Origin: Aureimonas sp. AU12
Lineage (GTDB): Bacteria > Pseudomonadota > Alphaproteobacteria > Rhizobiales > Rhizobiaceae
DNA: 64,000 nt
Direction of reading: 5' to 3'
Assembly: GCF_001463705.1 (NCBI RefSeq)
Contig: NZ_BBWH01000009.1
Location: 1 to 64,000, forward strand
The notes under the pieces were generated by a model. It ran no database searches. It saw nothing but the letters and a program-made list of their open reading frames with translations, and was not told the origin of the DNA. Shown here piece by piece: positions 16,058-24,470 of the stretch. Positions within the stretch are counted from its first letter, which is position 1; each line of letters begins with the position of its first letter. The position numbers and the translations under genes were made by a program.

Positions 16058-16188
16058 CATATTCCACGGCCGGTGCCGCCATTTGGTCTCGGAGCCGCGT
16101 TACCAAAAATTCATGGCGGTGGCGACCGAGCCATCCGTTACCGTTCGCCGATGCGGTTCTCCTGCGGCCGCGCTTTGCAAAGGCCCTC

Positions 16189-17475
16189 ATGGCATTCGTT
16201 CGTCAGATCGTCCTCACGCTCATAGCCCTGCTTCTCGCGGGTGTCGTCTGGCTGCATCTGTCGGAAGTTCCGGGCCGTTATCTTCTATCTGATGCCGTCG
16301 ATCTGCCGGCCCCGGTGAGTGGCTGGGTCTCCGCGCTGTCGCCGGCCGACGATGCGCCGAAGGTCGGGGCGACGCCGCAAGGCGAGCGGCGATTGGGCGC
16401 CATTCCCCTCGTCGTGACCGATCCCGCGATTCCCGCCGTGACCCGCGATCAGTTGCGGGCGATCGGCACGGCCGAGGCGATCCGCACCGTCGCGGTGCGT
16501 CCGGACGCGAGCGGCATCATCCGCGAGATCGGTTTTCGCTCGGGCGACGAAGTCGAGGCCGGCGCGACGCTGGCGACACTCCAGAACGATGCGGAGCGCG
16601 TCGCCGTGGAGCGGGCGCGGATCACGCTGGCCGCCGGCGAGGATCAGTTGCGGCGCTATCAGTCGCTTTCGGCCAGTTCCTCCATCACCTCCGTCCAGGT
16701 CGACGAGGTGCGGCGCGCCCGGGATGCCGCGGCGCTGGACCTGCAGGCGGCCGAGATCGCGCTCGACAAGCGCAATATCACGGCGCCGATCAGCGGCCGG
16801 GTCGGCATCCTCGATCTCGACGTCGGCGCCCTCATCGACGGCACGACGCTGATCGCGACGGTCGACGACCGCTCCAAGCTCAAGATCGTCTTCAACGTGC
16901 CGGAGGCGTTCACCTCCGAACTGCAGCTGGGCCAGAGCGTCTCGGCGCAGCCAACGACGCGCTCGGGCGAGGCGTATGAGGGGCAGATCAGCGCCCTCGA
17001 CAGCCGTCTCGACCAGGCAAGCCGAACCCTTCGCGCCGAGGCGGTGATCGACAACGAGGCCGATCTGCTTCGTCCCGGCATGTCCTTCGGCATCGAGATC
17101 GGCTTCGGCGGCAGCAGCTTCCTGTCGGTCGATCCGCTGGCCATTCAGTGGGAAAGGGCCGGACCCTTCGTCTGGGTCGCGCAGAACGACATCTCTCGCA
17201 AGGCACCGATCAGCATCATCGAGCGCAACGTGGATCGCGTGCTCGTCGCCTCCCAGACCCTGCGTGAGAACGATGCCGTCATCACCGAAGGCGTCCAGCA
17301 GCTTCGCGAGGGCGCGCCCGTGCGGGTCCAACAGCCCGTGACCGCCCCGCCGGCACCGGCGACGCCGGATGCGGGCGCGCCTTCCGCATCCGGCGAGCCG
17401 ACGCCCCTTCGCCGCGCCGATGCCGCCGGTGCCACCCGCGCGCCGGGCGCCCCGGCGACGGGATCGGCGCCATGA
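16189..17475 (+). CDS. RND efflux periplasmic adaptor (membrane fusion protein)
   Basis: 428 residues, anchored by an N-terminal hydrophobic helix QIVLTLIALLLAGVVWL. Seen in order: barrel-sandwich/lipoyl half RTVAVRPDASGIIREIGFRSGDEVEAGATL, a coiled-coil hairpin (ERARITLAAGEDQLRRYQSL and following), second lipoyl half KRNITAPISGRVGILDLDVGALI, then beta-barrel. A proline/alanine-rich tail ends it. It bridges the inner-membrane pump to an outer-membrane channel. The start at 16189 fits the membrane anchor and has AAAGG upstream. The stop overlaps the pump's start (ATGA), so expression is coupled. No outer-membrane partner gene lies nearby. Confidence 0.93.
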   Translation: MAFVRQIVLTLIALLLAGVVWLHLSEVPGRYLLSDAVDLPAPVSGWVSALSPADDAPKVGATPQGERRLGAIPLVVTDPAIPAVTRDQLRAIGTAEAIRTVAVRPDASGIIREIGFRSGDEVEAGATLATLQNDAERVAVERARITLAAGEDQLRRYQSLSASSSITSVQVDEVRRARDAAALDLQAAEIALDKRNITAPISGRVGILDLDVGALIDGTTLIATVDDRSKLKIVFNVPEAFTSELQLGQSVSAQPTTRSGEAYEGQISALDSRLDQASRTLRAEAVIDNEADLLRPGMSFGIEIGFGGSSFLSVDPLAIQWERAGPFVWVAQNDISRKAPISIIERNVDRVLVASQTLRENDAVITEGVQQLREGAPVRVQQPVTAPPAPATPDAGAPSASGEPTPLRRADAAGATRAPGAPATGSAP

Positions 17476-20400
17476 GCGGCGCCGGCCCGAAGCCGGACGC
17501 CCTCACCTCCCTCACCTCGCTGTTCGTCCGTCGTCCGGTCTTCACGATCGTCATCAATCTCCTGGTGATCGTCGCCGGCCTCGCCGCCTTCAACGCCGTC
17601 GAGATCCGCGAACTGCCCAATGTCGACCGGCCGGTGATCTCGATCACGACGCTCTTCGACGGCGCGTCCGCCGAGGCGGTCGATCGGCAGTTGACCAGCG
17701 ACATCGAAAGCGCCGTCGCCCGCGTGCCCGGCATAGCCTCGATTTCCTCGTCGTCGCGCTTCGGCCAGTCGCGCGTCACCGTCGAATTCTCGGACGCGAC
17801 GGATCTGAACGTGGCGGCCAGCGACGTGCGAGACGCGGTCGCCGGCATCGCCAACCAGTTGCCGGACGACGCCGACGAGTCCCGCATCGTGAAGGCGGAT
17901 GCCAACGCGGATTCGATCATGCGGGTCGCCGTCCTGTCGAGCACGCTGCGCATCGAGCAGCTCACCACGCTCGTCGACGACCGCATCGCCGACCGCATCG
18001 CGGCCGTGGAGGGGGTTGCCGACGTCACGCTCTCGGGCGAACGCGAGCAGCTGATCTATGTCGACGTGCGGCCCGACGAACTGGCGACGCGCGGGCTGAC
18101 GCTCGGGGACGTCTCGACCGCGCTCGGCAATGCCGCCTTCGACGAGCCGGCGGGTTCGCTGGAGTCCTCGACCCAGAACCTCGTGGTGCGCGCCGATGCG
18201 AGCCTGACGACGCCGGACGAATTTGGCGCCGTGCTTCTCGACGCCGATACGCGCCTTCGCGACGTCGCCTCGATCCGCTTCGGTCCGGACGAGGCAGCCT
18301 CGCAGCTGCGCGTCAACGGCGAGACCGGCATCGGCCTCGACGTCGTGCGCCAAGCGGGATCGTCCACCATCGCGATCTCGGAAGGCGTGCGCGCCGCCGT
18401 GGCCGAGCTGAACGCCTCCCTGCCCGAGGGAACACGGATGGTGATCACCTCCGACGAGGCGACCTTCATCAACGGCTCGATCCACGAGGTGGAACTGACG
18501 CTGGCGCTGGCCGTCGTCATCGTGGTCGCCGTGATCTACGCCTTCCTCATGAACTTCCGGGCGACGCTGATCCCGACGCTGACCATCCCGATCGCCCTCA
18601 TCGGCGTCGTCGCCGGCATCTACCTCATCGGCTTCTCGATCAACATCATCACCCTTCTCGCCCTCGTGCTGGCAACGGGCATGGTAGTGGACGACGCGAT
18701 CATCGTGCTCGAAAACATCATCCGCCGCCGCGACATGGGCATGAGCGTCAAGGCCGCGTCGGTGATCGGCACGCGCGAGGTGTTCTTCGCCGTCGTCTCG
18801 ACCACCGCGACGCTCGCCGCCGTCTTCATTCCCATCTCGTTCCTGCCGGGTGTCGCCGGCGGGCTCTTCCGCGAATTCGGCTTCGTGCTGGCGATCTCGG
18901 TCACGCTGTCGGCTTTCATCGCGCTGACGCTCTGCCCGATGCTGGCGGCCCATCTTCTCGAAGAGCGGGCGGACAAGGCGCGCGTCGGCGTCGCCAAGCG
19001 CGGCGCGGCGCGGCTCGGCGGCTGGCTGGCGGGGCTCTACACGTTCCTCCTGCGCCGGGCGCTGAACAACGCGCTGCTCGTCGTGGTGTTCTCGGTGATC
19101 TTCGCAGGGGCCGCGGTCGTGGTCTTCCAGGGACTGCCACAACAGCTGACGCCGTCCGAGGATCGCGGCAGCGTCCTCATGAGCATTTCCGCTCCGCAAA
19201 GCGCAAGCCTGCAATACACCGACGACCAGATGCGCCGGGTCGAGGAGATCGTGCTCCCCTATGTCGAGAGCGGCGAGGCGACGAGCATCTTCGCGCGGAT
19301 CGGCACGGGCACCGGCAATTCCGCCTTCATGGTGATGACGCTGACGCCCTGGGGCGAGCGCGTGCGCACACAGCAGGCGATCGCGGCCGAGCTCAACACC
19401 GCCTTCCGCGAGATCCCCGGCGTGCAGGCGCGCGCCATCCAGCCCAACTCGCTGGGCATCCGGGGTGGCGGGCGCGGTTTGCAGTTCGCCATCGCCGGGC
19501 CGACCTACGGCGCCCTCTCCGACACCGCGGAGGCGCTGGAAGAGGCGATGAACGCCGATGGTCGATGGGGACGCGTGCAGCTCGCCTTCGACACCACGCA
19601 GCCACAGCTCTCGGTGAAGATCGATCGGGCGCGGGCCTCCGATCTCGGCATCGACATCGACGGGCTGGCCAGCGCCATCCAGTCGCTGCTCGACGGCCGC
19701 GAGATCGGCACGACCTATGTCGAGGACCGTTCGATCCCGATCCACATCGTGTCCACGACATCGCCGATCAACGATCCCGGCGATCTCGCCAACATCTTCC
19801 TGAAGACGACGGACGGGCATTTCGTGCCGATGTCCTCGATCGCGACGATCGTCGAGGAGGCGATCGCGCCGACGCTGTCGCGCGAGAACCAGTCGCGCTC
19901 GGTCGCCATGTCCGCCGACCTGCCGGCCGGCCTGTCGATCTCGCAAGGCTGGGCCGACATACAGGCCTTTGCCGCCGATCGCCTGCCGCCCGAGATGCGG
20001 CTCGTGCCGCTGGCCGAAGCCGCGACGCTGGAGGAAACGTCGAGCGGGCTTGCCGTGGTCTTCGGCTTCGCCATCGTCGTGGTGTTCCTCGTGCTGGCCG
20101 CCCAGTTCGAGAGCTTCGTCTCGGCTGTCATCATCATCGCCACCGTGCCCTTCGGCGTCGCCTGCGCCATCTATGCCATGGCCTTCTTCGGCGAGACGCT
20201 GAACCTCTATTCGCAGATCGGGCTGGTGCTCCTCGTCGGCATCATGGCCAAGAACGGCATCCTCATCGTCGAGTTTGCCAACCAGCTGCGCGAGCGCGGC
20301 GCGAGCGTGCGCGAGGCGGTGGAACAGGCCTCGATCATCCGCCTGCGACCGGTGATGATGACGATGATCGCGACGATCGTCGGCGGCGTGCCGCTGGTCT

Positions 20401-20615
20401 TCTCGACCGGTGCCGGCGCCGAGGCACGCGTCACCCTCGGCTATGTCATCGTCGGAGGCTTGGGGCTCGCGACGGTCGCGACCCTGTTCCTGACGCCCGT
20501 CGCCTATCTGGCGCTCGCTCGTTTCTCCAAGCCGAACGTCCACGCCGAGACGCAGCTGCGGCTGGATCTCGCCGACGCCGAGCGGCTGGGCCTTGCCGGC
20601 GACGGCCACCACTGA
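17472..20615 (+). CDS. RND (HAE1-type) efflux permease
   Basis: 1047-residue proton-driven multidrug exporter of the inner membrane, AcrB-like length. Seen: N-terminal helix FVRRPVFTIVINLLVIVAGL, two large periplasmic loops, a fourth-helix stretch TGMVVDDAIIVLENI with the paired aspartates of the proton relay, and the second repeat with GIMAKNGILIVEFANQLRERG. It runs in an operon after the adaptor. The long reading frame on the opposite strand is a codon-bias shadow. Substrates cannot be told. The regulator is unclear; the LysR gene just downstream belongs to another transcript group. Confidence 0.95.
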   Translation: MSGAGPKPDALTSLTSLFVRRPVFTIVINLLVIVAGLAAFNAVEIRELPNVDRPVISITTLFDGASAEAVDRQLTSDIESAVARVPGIASISSSSRFGQSRVTVEFSDATDLNVAASDVRDAVAGIANQLPDDADESRIVKADANADSIMRVAVLSSTLRIEQLTTLVDDRIADRIAAVEGVADVTLSGEREQLIYVDVRPDELATRGLTLGDVSTALGNAAFDEPAGSLESSTQNLVVRADASLTTPDEFGAVLLDADTRLRDVASIRFGPDEAASQLRVNGETGIGLDVVRQAGSSTIAISEGVRAAVAELNASLPEGTRMVITSDEATFINGSIHEVELTLALAVVIVVAVIYAFLMNFRATLIPTLTIPIALIGVVAGIYLIGFSINIITLLALVLATGMVVDDAIIVLENIIRRRDMGMSVKAASVIGTREVFFAVVSTTATLAAVFIPISFLPGVAGGLFREFGFVLAISVTLSAFIALTLCPMLAAHLLEERADKARVGVAKRGAARLGGWLAGLYTFLLRRALNNALLVVVFSVIFAGAAVVVFQGLPQQLTPSEDRGSVLMSISAPQSASLQYTDDQMRRVEEIVLPYVESGEATSIFARIGTGTGNSAFMVMTLTPWGERVRTQQAIAAELNTAFREIPGVQARAIQPNSLGIRGGGRGLQFAIAGPTYGALSDTAEALEEAMNADGRWGRVQLAFDTTQPQLSVKIDRARASDLGIDIDGLASAIQSLLDGREIGTTYVEDRSIPIHIVSTTSPINDPGDLANIFLKTTDGHFVPMSSIATIVEEAIAPTLSRENQSRSVAMSADLPAGLSISQGWADIQAFAADRLPPEMRLVPLAEAATLEETSSGLAVVFGFAIVVVFLVLAAQFESFVSAVIIIATVPFGVACAIYAMAFFGETLNLYSQIGLVLLVGIMAKNGILIVEFANQLRERGASVREAVEQASIIRLRPVMMTMIATIVGGVPLVFSTGAGAEARVTLGYVIVGGLGLATVATLFLTPVAYLALARFSKPNVHAETQLRLDLADAERLGLAGDGHH

Positions 20616-20622
20616 GCGGGCG

Positions 20623-20853
20623 TCATCCGAACGGACCGCCCTCGCCCGCATGCGGCCGGGAGCGCCCGTCGAGAAGGCCGACGTCGCGCAGGACGTGATC
20701 GGGCGTGGTCTCGTCGAGACGATGGATGCGCCGATGGCGGCCGATCGCGAAGCTCAGCGCATGGCGGGCGATCGCGCGCCAACGGGTGAGCGCGGCCCCG
20801 GCCGGCTGCGGCGCGGATCGGGGAGCGGCGGTTTCGTGGGCGGATGACGACAT
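20623..20853 (-). CDS. DUF1127-type small protein, 76 aa
   Basis: Contains the DUF1127 core: an arginine-rich helix then RRIHRLDETTPDHVLRDVGLLDG, matching the family pattern of LxxLxDxxLxDIGL. The N-terminal half is an Ala/Pro-rich extension before W-R-A-I-A-R. GGAG lies seven bases before the ATG. It converges with the RND gene (seven bases apart) and is divergent from a GcvA-type LysR regulator, an arrangement often seen for this family, so it is probably that regulator's target. In Agrobacterium, DUF1127 proteins affect RNA turnover and phosphate control; that role is not assumed here. Confidence 0.75.
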   Translation of the reverse strand: MSSSAHETAAPRSAPQPAGAALTRWRAIARHALSFAIGRHRRIHRLDETTPDHVLRDVGLLDGRSRPHAGEGGPFG

Positions 20854-20930
20854 GGCGGGGCTCCATCGATGGGGCGTCTGGCTGCCCCATCTGGCGCCGA
20901 AGGGGCTTGCCGATCCAATCGAACGTCGCG

Positions 20931-20961
20931 CATGATGCATAAGGAGATTTGATGCATCATG
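20931..20961 (+). promoter_or_regulatory. 10-bp inverted repeat over the LysR ribosome site and start codon
   Basis: CATGATGCAT (20931-20940) and ATGCATCATG (20952-20961) are perfect inverted arms. The loop holds the ribosome site AAGGAG (20941-20946) and the start codon 20959-20961 is inside the right arm. It could be a DNA operator for autorepression or an RNA hairpin limiting translation. Confidence 0.6.
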
Positions 20962-21882
20962 ACCCGATCCCTGCCCCCGCTCGCTGCCATCCGCGTCTTC
21001 GAGGCCGCCGCGCGCCAGCTGAGCTTCACGAAGGCCGCAGCCGAACTCGGGATGACGCAGGCAGCGGTCAGCTATCAGATCAAGGTGCTGGAAGAGCGCG
21101 TCGGCGCGGCCCTGTTCAACCGCGGTCGACGGCAGGTGGTGCTGACCGATGTCGGCGCGAGGCTGGCAACGGACTGCACCACGGCGCTCGACCTGATTGC
21201 TGCGGCCTTCAATGAGTCGCAGGGCGATGCCCATGGAGTGCTTGCGGTGACCGTGACATCCACCTTCGCAGCCTATTGGCTGGCCCGGCACCTCGTCGAT
21301 TTCCAGCGGCTCCACCCCCGGCTGGTCGTGCAACTGACGAACTCCGAACAGGTGCTCGATCTCGAACGCGACAATGTCGATGTCGGCATCCGCGCCGGCA
21401 AGGGCGACTGGCCGGGCCTCACCTGCCACAAGCTGATCGAAACCGCATTCACGCCGATGCTGAGCCCGGCGCTGCTCGAGCGGATGGGCGGGGTCGAGAG
21501 CCCGGCCGATCTCCTGCGCTATCCGCTGATCGACCCGACCGATCCTTGGTGGAACCTATGGTTCGCCAGCGCGGGCGTGACGCGCGAAGGCTACGAGGTC
21601 GACAACGGCCACAAGATGGGTTCGCAGCATCTGGAGGCCATCGCGGCGATGGCCGGCCAGGGCGTCGCGATCCTCACCCGCTTCTTCTACGGCGAGGAAC
21701 TAGCGCGCGGACAACTCGTGCAACCGTTCGACGTCGCGGGTGAGGAAGGGCGGGCCTATTATCTCGTCTACCCCACCGCCCGCCGCAACGCGCCGAAGAT
21801 CCGTGCCTTCCGCGAGTGGCTCCTGGGCCATTTCCCGGCACCGGAGGTGGCAACCCCGCCTTCCCTTGCCGAAGCGGGATAG
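20959..21882 (+). CDS. LysR-family transcriptional regulator, GcvA-like
   Basis: 307 residues. The N-terminal winged helix-turn-helix LPPLAAIRVFEAAARQLSFTKAAAELGMTQAAVSYQIKVLEERVG (about 5-50) matches GcvA rather than CbbR types; the C-terminal half is the periplasmic-binding-like effector domain (from about residue 90, VTVTSTFAAYWLARHL). It is divergent from the DUF1127 gene, its likely target, and 14 bases upstream of an ABC-F gene in the same direction. The start lies within a perfect inverted repeat, which suggests self-control. The effector is unknown. Confidence 0.92.
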   Translation: MTRSLPPLAAIRVFEAAARQLSFTKAAAELGMTQAAVSYQIKVLEERVGAALFNRGRRQVVLTDVGARLATDCTTALDLIAAAFNESQGDAHGVLAVTVTSTFAAYWLARHLVDFQRLHPRLVVQLTNSEQVLDLERDNVDVGIRAGKGDWPGLTCHKLIETAFTPMLSPALLERMGGVESPADLLRYPLIDPTDPWWNLWFASAGVTREGYEVDNGHKMGSQHLEAIAAMAGQGVAILTRFFYGEELARGQLVQPFDVAGEEGRAYYLVYPTARRNAPKIRAFREWLLGHFPAPEVATPPSLAEAG

Positions 21883-21896
21883 GCTAGAAGGCGCGC

Positions 21897-23726
21897 ATGG
21901 CTCCTCCTCCGCTTCTGCGCCTCGATGGCGTCCGCCTCACCTTCGGCGGCACGCCGCTCTTCACCGATGTCGAACTCGGCGTGCTGCCGGGCGACCGCAT
22001 CGCGCTCGTCGGCCGCAACGGCTCCGGCAAGTCGACCCTCCTCAAGATCGCCGCCGGCATCGTCGAGGCCGATGGCGGCGAGGTGTTCCGCCAACCCGGC
22101 GCGACCATCCGCTATCTCGCGCAGGAGCCCGACTTCGGCGACGCCGTCAGCGTCGAGAGCTATGTCGCCGCGGGCCTCGGCCCCGCCGACGATCCCTACC
22201 GCGTCACCCGGCTAATCGAGGGCCTCGGCCTTCGCGCCGACGCGCGGCCGGGCGACCTCTCCGGCGGCGAGGCGCGGCGCGCGGCGCTGGCGCGCGTTCT
22301 GGCGCCCGAACCCGACATCATCCTTCTCGACGAGCCGACCAACCATCTCGACCTGCCGACGATCGAATGGCTGGAGGACGAGATCCGTTCGATCCGCTCG
22401 GCCGTCGTCACGATCAGCCACGACCGGCGCTTTCTCGAGCGCACCACGGGCGCCACCGTCTGGCTCGACCGCGGCACCGTGCGGCGCATCAACGAGGGGT
22501 TCGGCGCCTTCGAGGCGTGGCGCGACAAGACGCTGGAAGAAGAAGAGCGCGACCTGCAGAAGCTCGACCGCAAGATCGTGCGCGAGGAGCACTGGCTGCG
22601 CTACGGCGTCACCGCGCGGCGCACCCGCAACGAGCGCCGCCTCGCCGCGCTTCACACGATGCGCTCCGACCGGCGCAACGCCCGCCGGGCCGTCGGCACG
22701 GTGGAAATGGCGGCCGGCGAGACCCGCGAGAGCGGCAAGCTGGTGATTGAGGCGAAGACGATCTCGAAAGCCTATGACGAGCGCATCCTCGTCAAGGATT
22801 TCTCGACCCGCATCCAGCGCGGCGACCGCGTCGGTTTCGTCGGGCCGAACGGCGCGGGCAAGACGACGCTCCTCAAGATGCTCATCGGCGAGGCGCAGCC
22901 CGACAGCGGCACGGTGCGCCTCGGCACCAATCTCGACCTCGCCTTCCTCGACCAGAAGCGCGCCAGCCTCGACGACACGCTGTCGGTTTCGGAAGCGCTG
23001 ACGGACGGGCGCGGAGACCAGGTGATGGTCAACGGCGAGGCGCGCCACGTCGCGGGCTATCTGAAGGACTTCCTGTTCCAGGCCGAGCAGATCCGAACGC
23101 CCGTGGGCAATCTCTCGGGCGGCGAGCGCGCCCGGCTGCTTCTGGCCAAGACCCTGGCGACGCCCGCCAATTTCCTCGTGCTGGACGAGCCGACGAACGA
23201 TCTCGACATGGAGACGCTTGATCTCCTTCAGGAGCTGATCGCCAATTATCCCGGCACGGTCATGCTCGTCAGCCACGACCGCGACTTCCTCGACCGCACT
23301 GTGACCTCGGTGATCTCGCCGGACGGCGGCGGCAAGTGGCTCGAATATGCCGGCGGCTATTCCGACATGGCGGCGCAGAAGCGCGGTGCCGAGAAGGAGG
23401 CCAAGACCGCCGCGAAAGCCAAGGTCGCAAGCGGAGGGTCGTCATCCTCCTCGTCTTCGGCGGCGGCGAAACCCACGTCCGGCGCCGCCGCGAAGCTCTC
23501 GTTCAAGCAGAAGTTCGCGCTGGAGAACCTGCCGAAGGAGATGGCGAAGTTCGAGGCGGCGATCGCCAAGGCCGAGCGCGAGATGGCCGATCCCGCCCTC
23601 TTCGCCAAGAACCCGGACCGCTTCTCGACGCTCGCCGCCGAAAGCGAGGCGCACCGGACCAAGCTCGCGCAGGCCGAAGACGAATGGCTGGCGCTCGAAA
23701 TGCTGAAGGCCGAGATGGAGGGCTGA
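21897..23726 (+). CDS. uup: ABC-F family ATPase, Uup-type
   Basis: 609 residues, soluble, two ATPase cassettes. First: Walker A GRNGSGKST, signature LSGGEARRA, Walker B IILLDEPTNHLD. Second: Walker A GPNGAGKTT, signature LSGGERARL, Walker B FLVLDEPTNDLD. The linker between them (about 220-290) is charged and helical. A Ser/Ala-rich spacer leads to a C-terminal coiled coil (about 535-605), the DNA/RNA-binding tail of Uup. ABC-F proteins act on the ribosome's exit site; Uup also affects branched DNA. No membrane domain exists. Confidence 0.93.
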   Translation: MAPPPLLRLDGVRLTFGGTPLFTDVELGVLPGDRIALVGRNGSGKSTLLKIAAGIVEADGGEVFRQPGATIRYLAQEPDFGDAVSVESYVAAGLGPADDPYRVTRLIEGLGLRADARPGDLSGGEARRAALARVLAPEPDIILLDEPTNHLDLPTIEWLEDEIRSIRSAVVTISHDRRFLERTTGATVWLDRGTVRRINEGFGAFEAWRDKTLEEEERDLQKLDRKIVREEHWLRYGVTARRTRNERRLAALHTMRSDRRNARRAVGTVEMAAGETRESGKLVIEAKTISKAYDERILVKDFSTRIQRGDRVGFVGPNGAGKTTLLKMLIGEAQPDSGTVRLGTNLDLAFLDQKRASLDDTLSVSEALTDGRGDQVMVNGEARHVAGYLKDFLFQAEQIRTPVGNLSGGERARLLLAKTLATPANFLVLDEPTNDLDMETLDLLQELIANYPGTVMLVSHDRDFLDRTVTSVISPDGGGKWLEYAGGYSDMAAQKRGAEKEAKTAAKAKVASGGSSSSSSSAAAKPTSGAAAKLSFKQKFALENLPKEMAKFEAAIAKAEREMADPALFAKNPDRFSTLAAESEAHRTKLAQAEDEWLALEMLKAEMEG

Positions 23727-23758
23727 CGCCCCGTCAGTCGATCCCTCCGGTAAAAAAG

Positions 23759-23790
23759 GGACCGATGCAGCCTGCATCGGTCTCTTTTGG
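23759..23790. terminator. Bidirectional terminator between uup and DUF3597
   Basis: Arms GACCGATGCA / TGCATCGGTC around GC, with CTCTTTT on the plus side and CCTTTTTTACC on the minus side; it lies between convergent genes. Confidence 0.85.
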
Positions 23791-23810
23791 TTAGTCCGTA
23801 AGGGTCGGGA

Positions 23811-24281
23811 TCAGTCGGTGAGGTCGGCCGGCACCTTGCCGCCGTTCTCGGCGAGCTTCTTCATCAACGCCTTGTGCAGCCAGACATTCATCGTCGCCGA
23901 GTCCGACGTGTCGCCGGTGTAGTGCAACTCGGCTGCGAGTTCCTTGCGCGCACCGATGCTGCTGTCGAGATCGAGCGCCTTCATCAGATCGACGATGGAC
24001 TTGCGCCAGTCGAGCGGCTGGCCCTTGGCCTTCACCGCACCGTCGAGCATCGCGGCGACGTCGACGGCCTGCGCCGACGTCGGCGCCGCCGTTGGCGCCG
24101 ACGTCGGCGCGCCGGGCTGCGGTGCGGCCGGGGTCGAAGCTGTCGGTACCGGAGCAGCCGGCGTCGGCGCCGCTGGGGTCGGGGTGGTCCCGGTCGGTGC
24201 AGGTGCGGCAGGCTTGGGCACGGGAGCGGCTTCCGCATGCGTGCCGAAGATCGCGCCCTTGATCTTGTCGAAGATACCCAT
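23811..24281 (-). CDS. DUF3597 family protein, 156 aa
   Basis: Starts MGIFDKIKGAIFG, the hallmark N-terminus of DUF3597. A Pro/Ala/Thr-rich linker of about 50 residues follows, then a helical domain (about 75-150) with VDVAAMLDGAVKAKGQPLDW, SIVDLMKALDLDSS and ELHYTGDTSDSATMN. It resembles peptidoglycan-binding-like folds annotated for the family. AGAGGGAA precedes the start. A candidate EcfG promoter lies 50 bases upstream, so general-stress expression is plausible. Function unknown. Confidence 0.85.
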   Translation of the reverse strand: MGIFDKIKGAIFGTHAEAAPVPKPAAPAPTGTTPTPAAPTPAAPVPTASTPAAPQPGAPTSAPTAAPTSAQAVDVAAMLDGAVKAKGQPLDWRKSIVDLMKALDLDSSIGARKELAAELHYTGDTSDSATMNVWLHKALMKKLAENGGKVPADLTD

Positions 24282-24330
24282 GGTCGTCTTTCCCTCTGGT
24301 CGCCGCCTGCAGGTTGCGGATCGAAAGGGG

Positions 24331-24356
24331 AAGCGGGAAAGCACCGGGATCGTTCC
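24331..24356 (-). promoter_or_regulatory. Candidate EcfG promoter of DUF3597
   Basis: Minus-strand GGAAC, 16-base spacer, CGCTT; same total spacing as the CGGTT elements, one base different. Confidence 0.45.
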
Positions 24357-24470
24357 CATCGGGCTTCGCCGACGTTCACCGGAAACTTACCATGTTCGCC
24401 CCAAGGTGAAGCACGCGGTCCATTCGGCGTTCGGCTATGATCGCGTTCGACGAGGCGGGGACTACGATCG

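Noticed and set aside
17145-20651. A 1168-codon open frame on the minus strand opposite the RND pump
   Set aside because: It is the frame opposite a clear, conserved gene in a GC-rich genome, with low-complexity Arg/Asp/His-rich translation and no domain. Codon bias explains its length.
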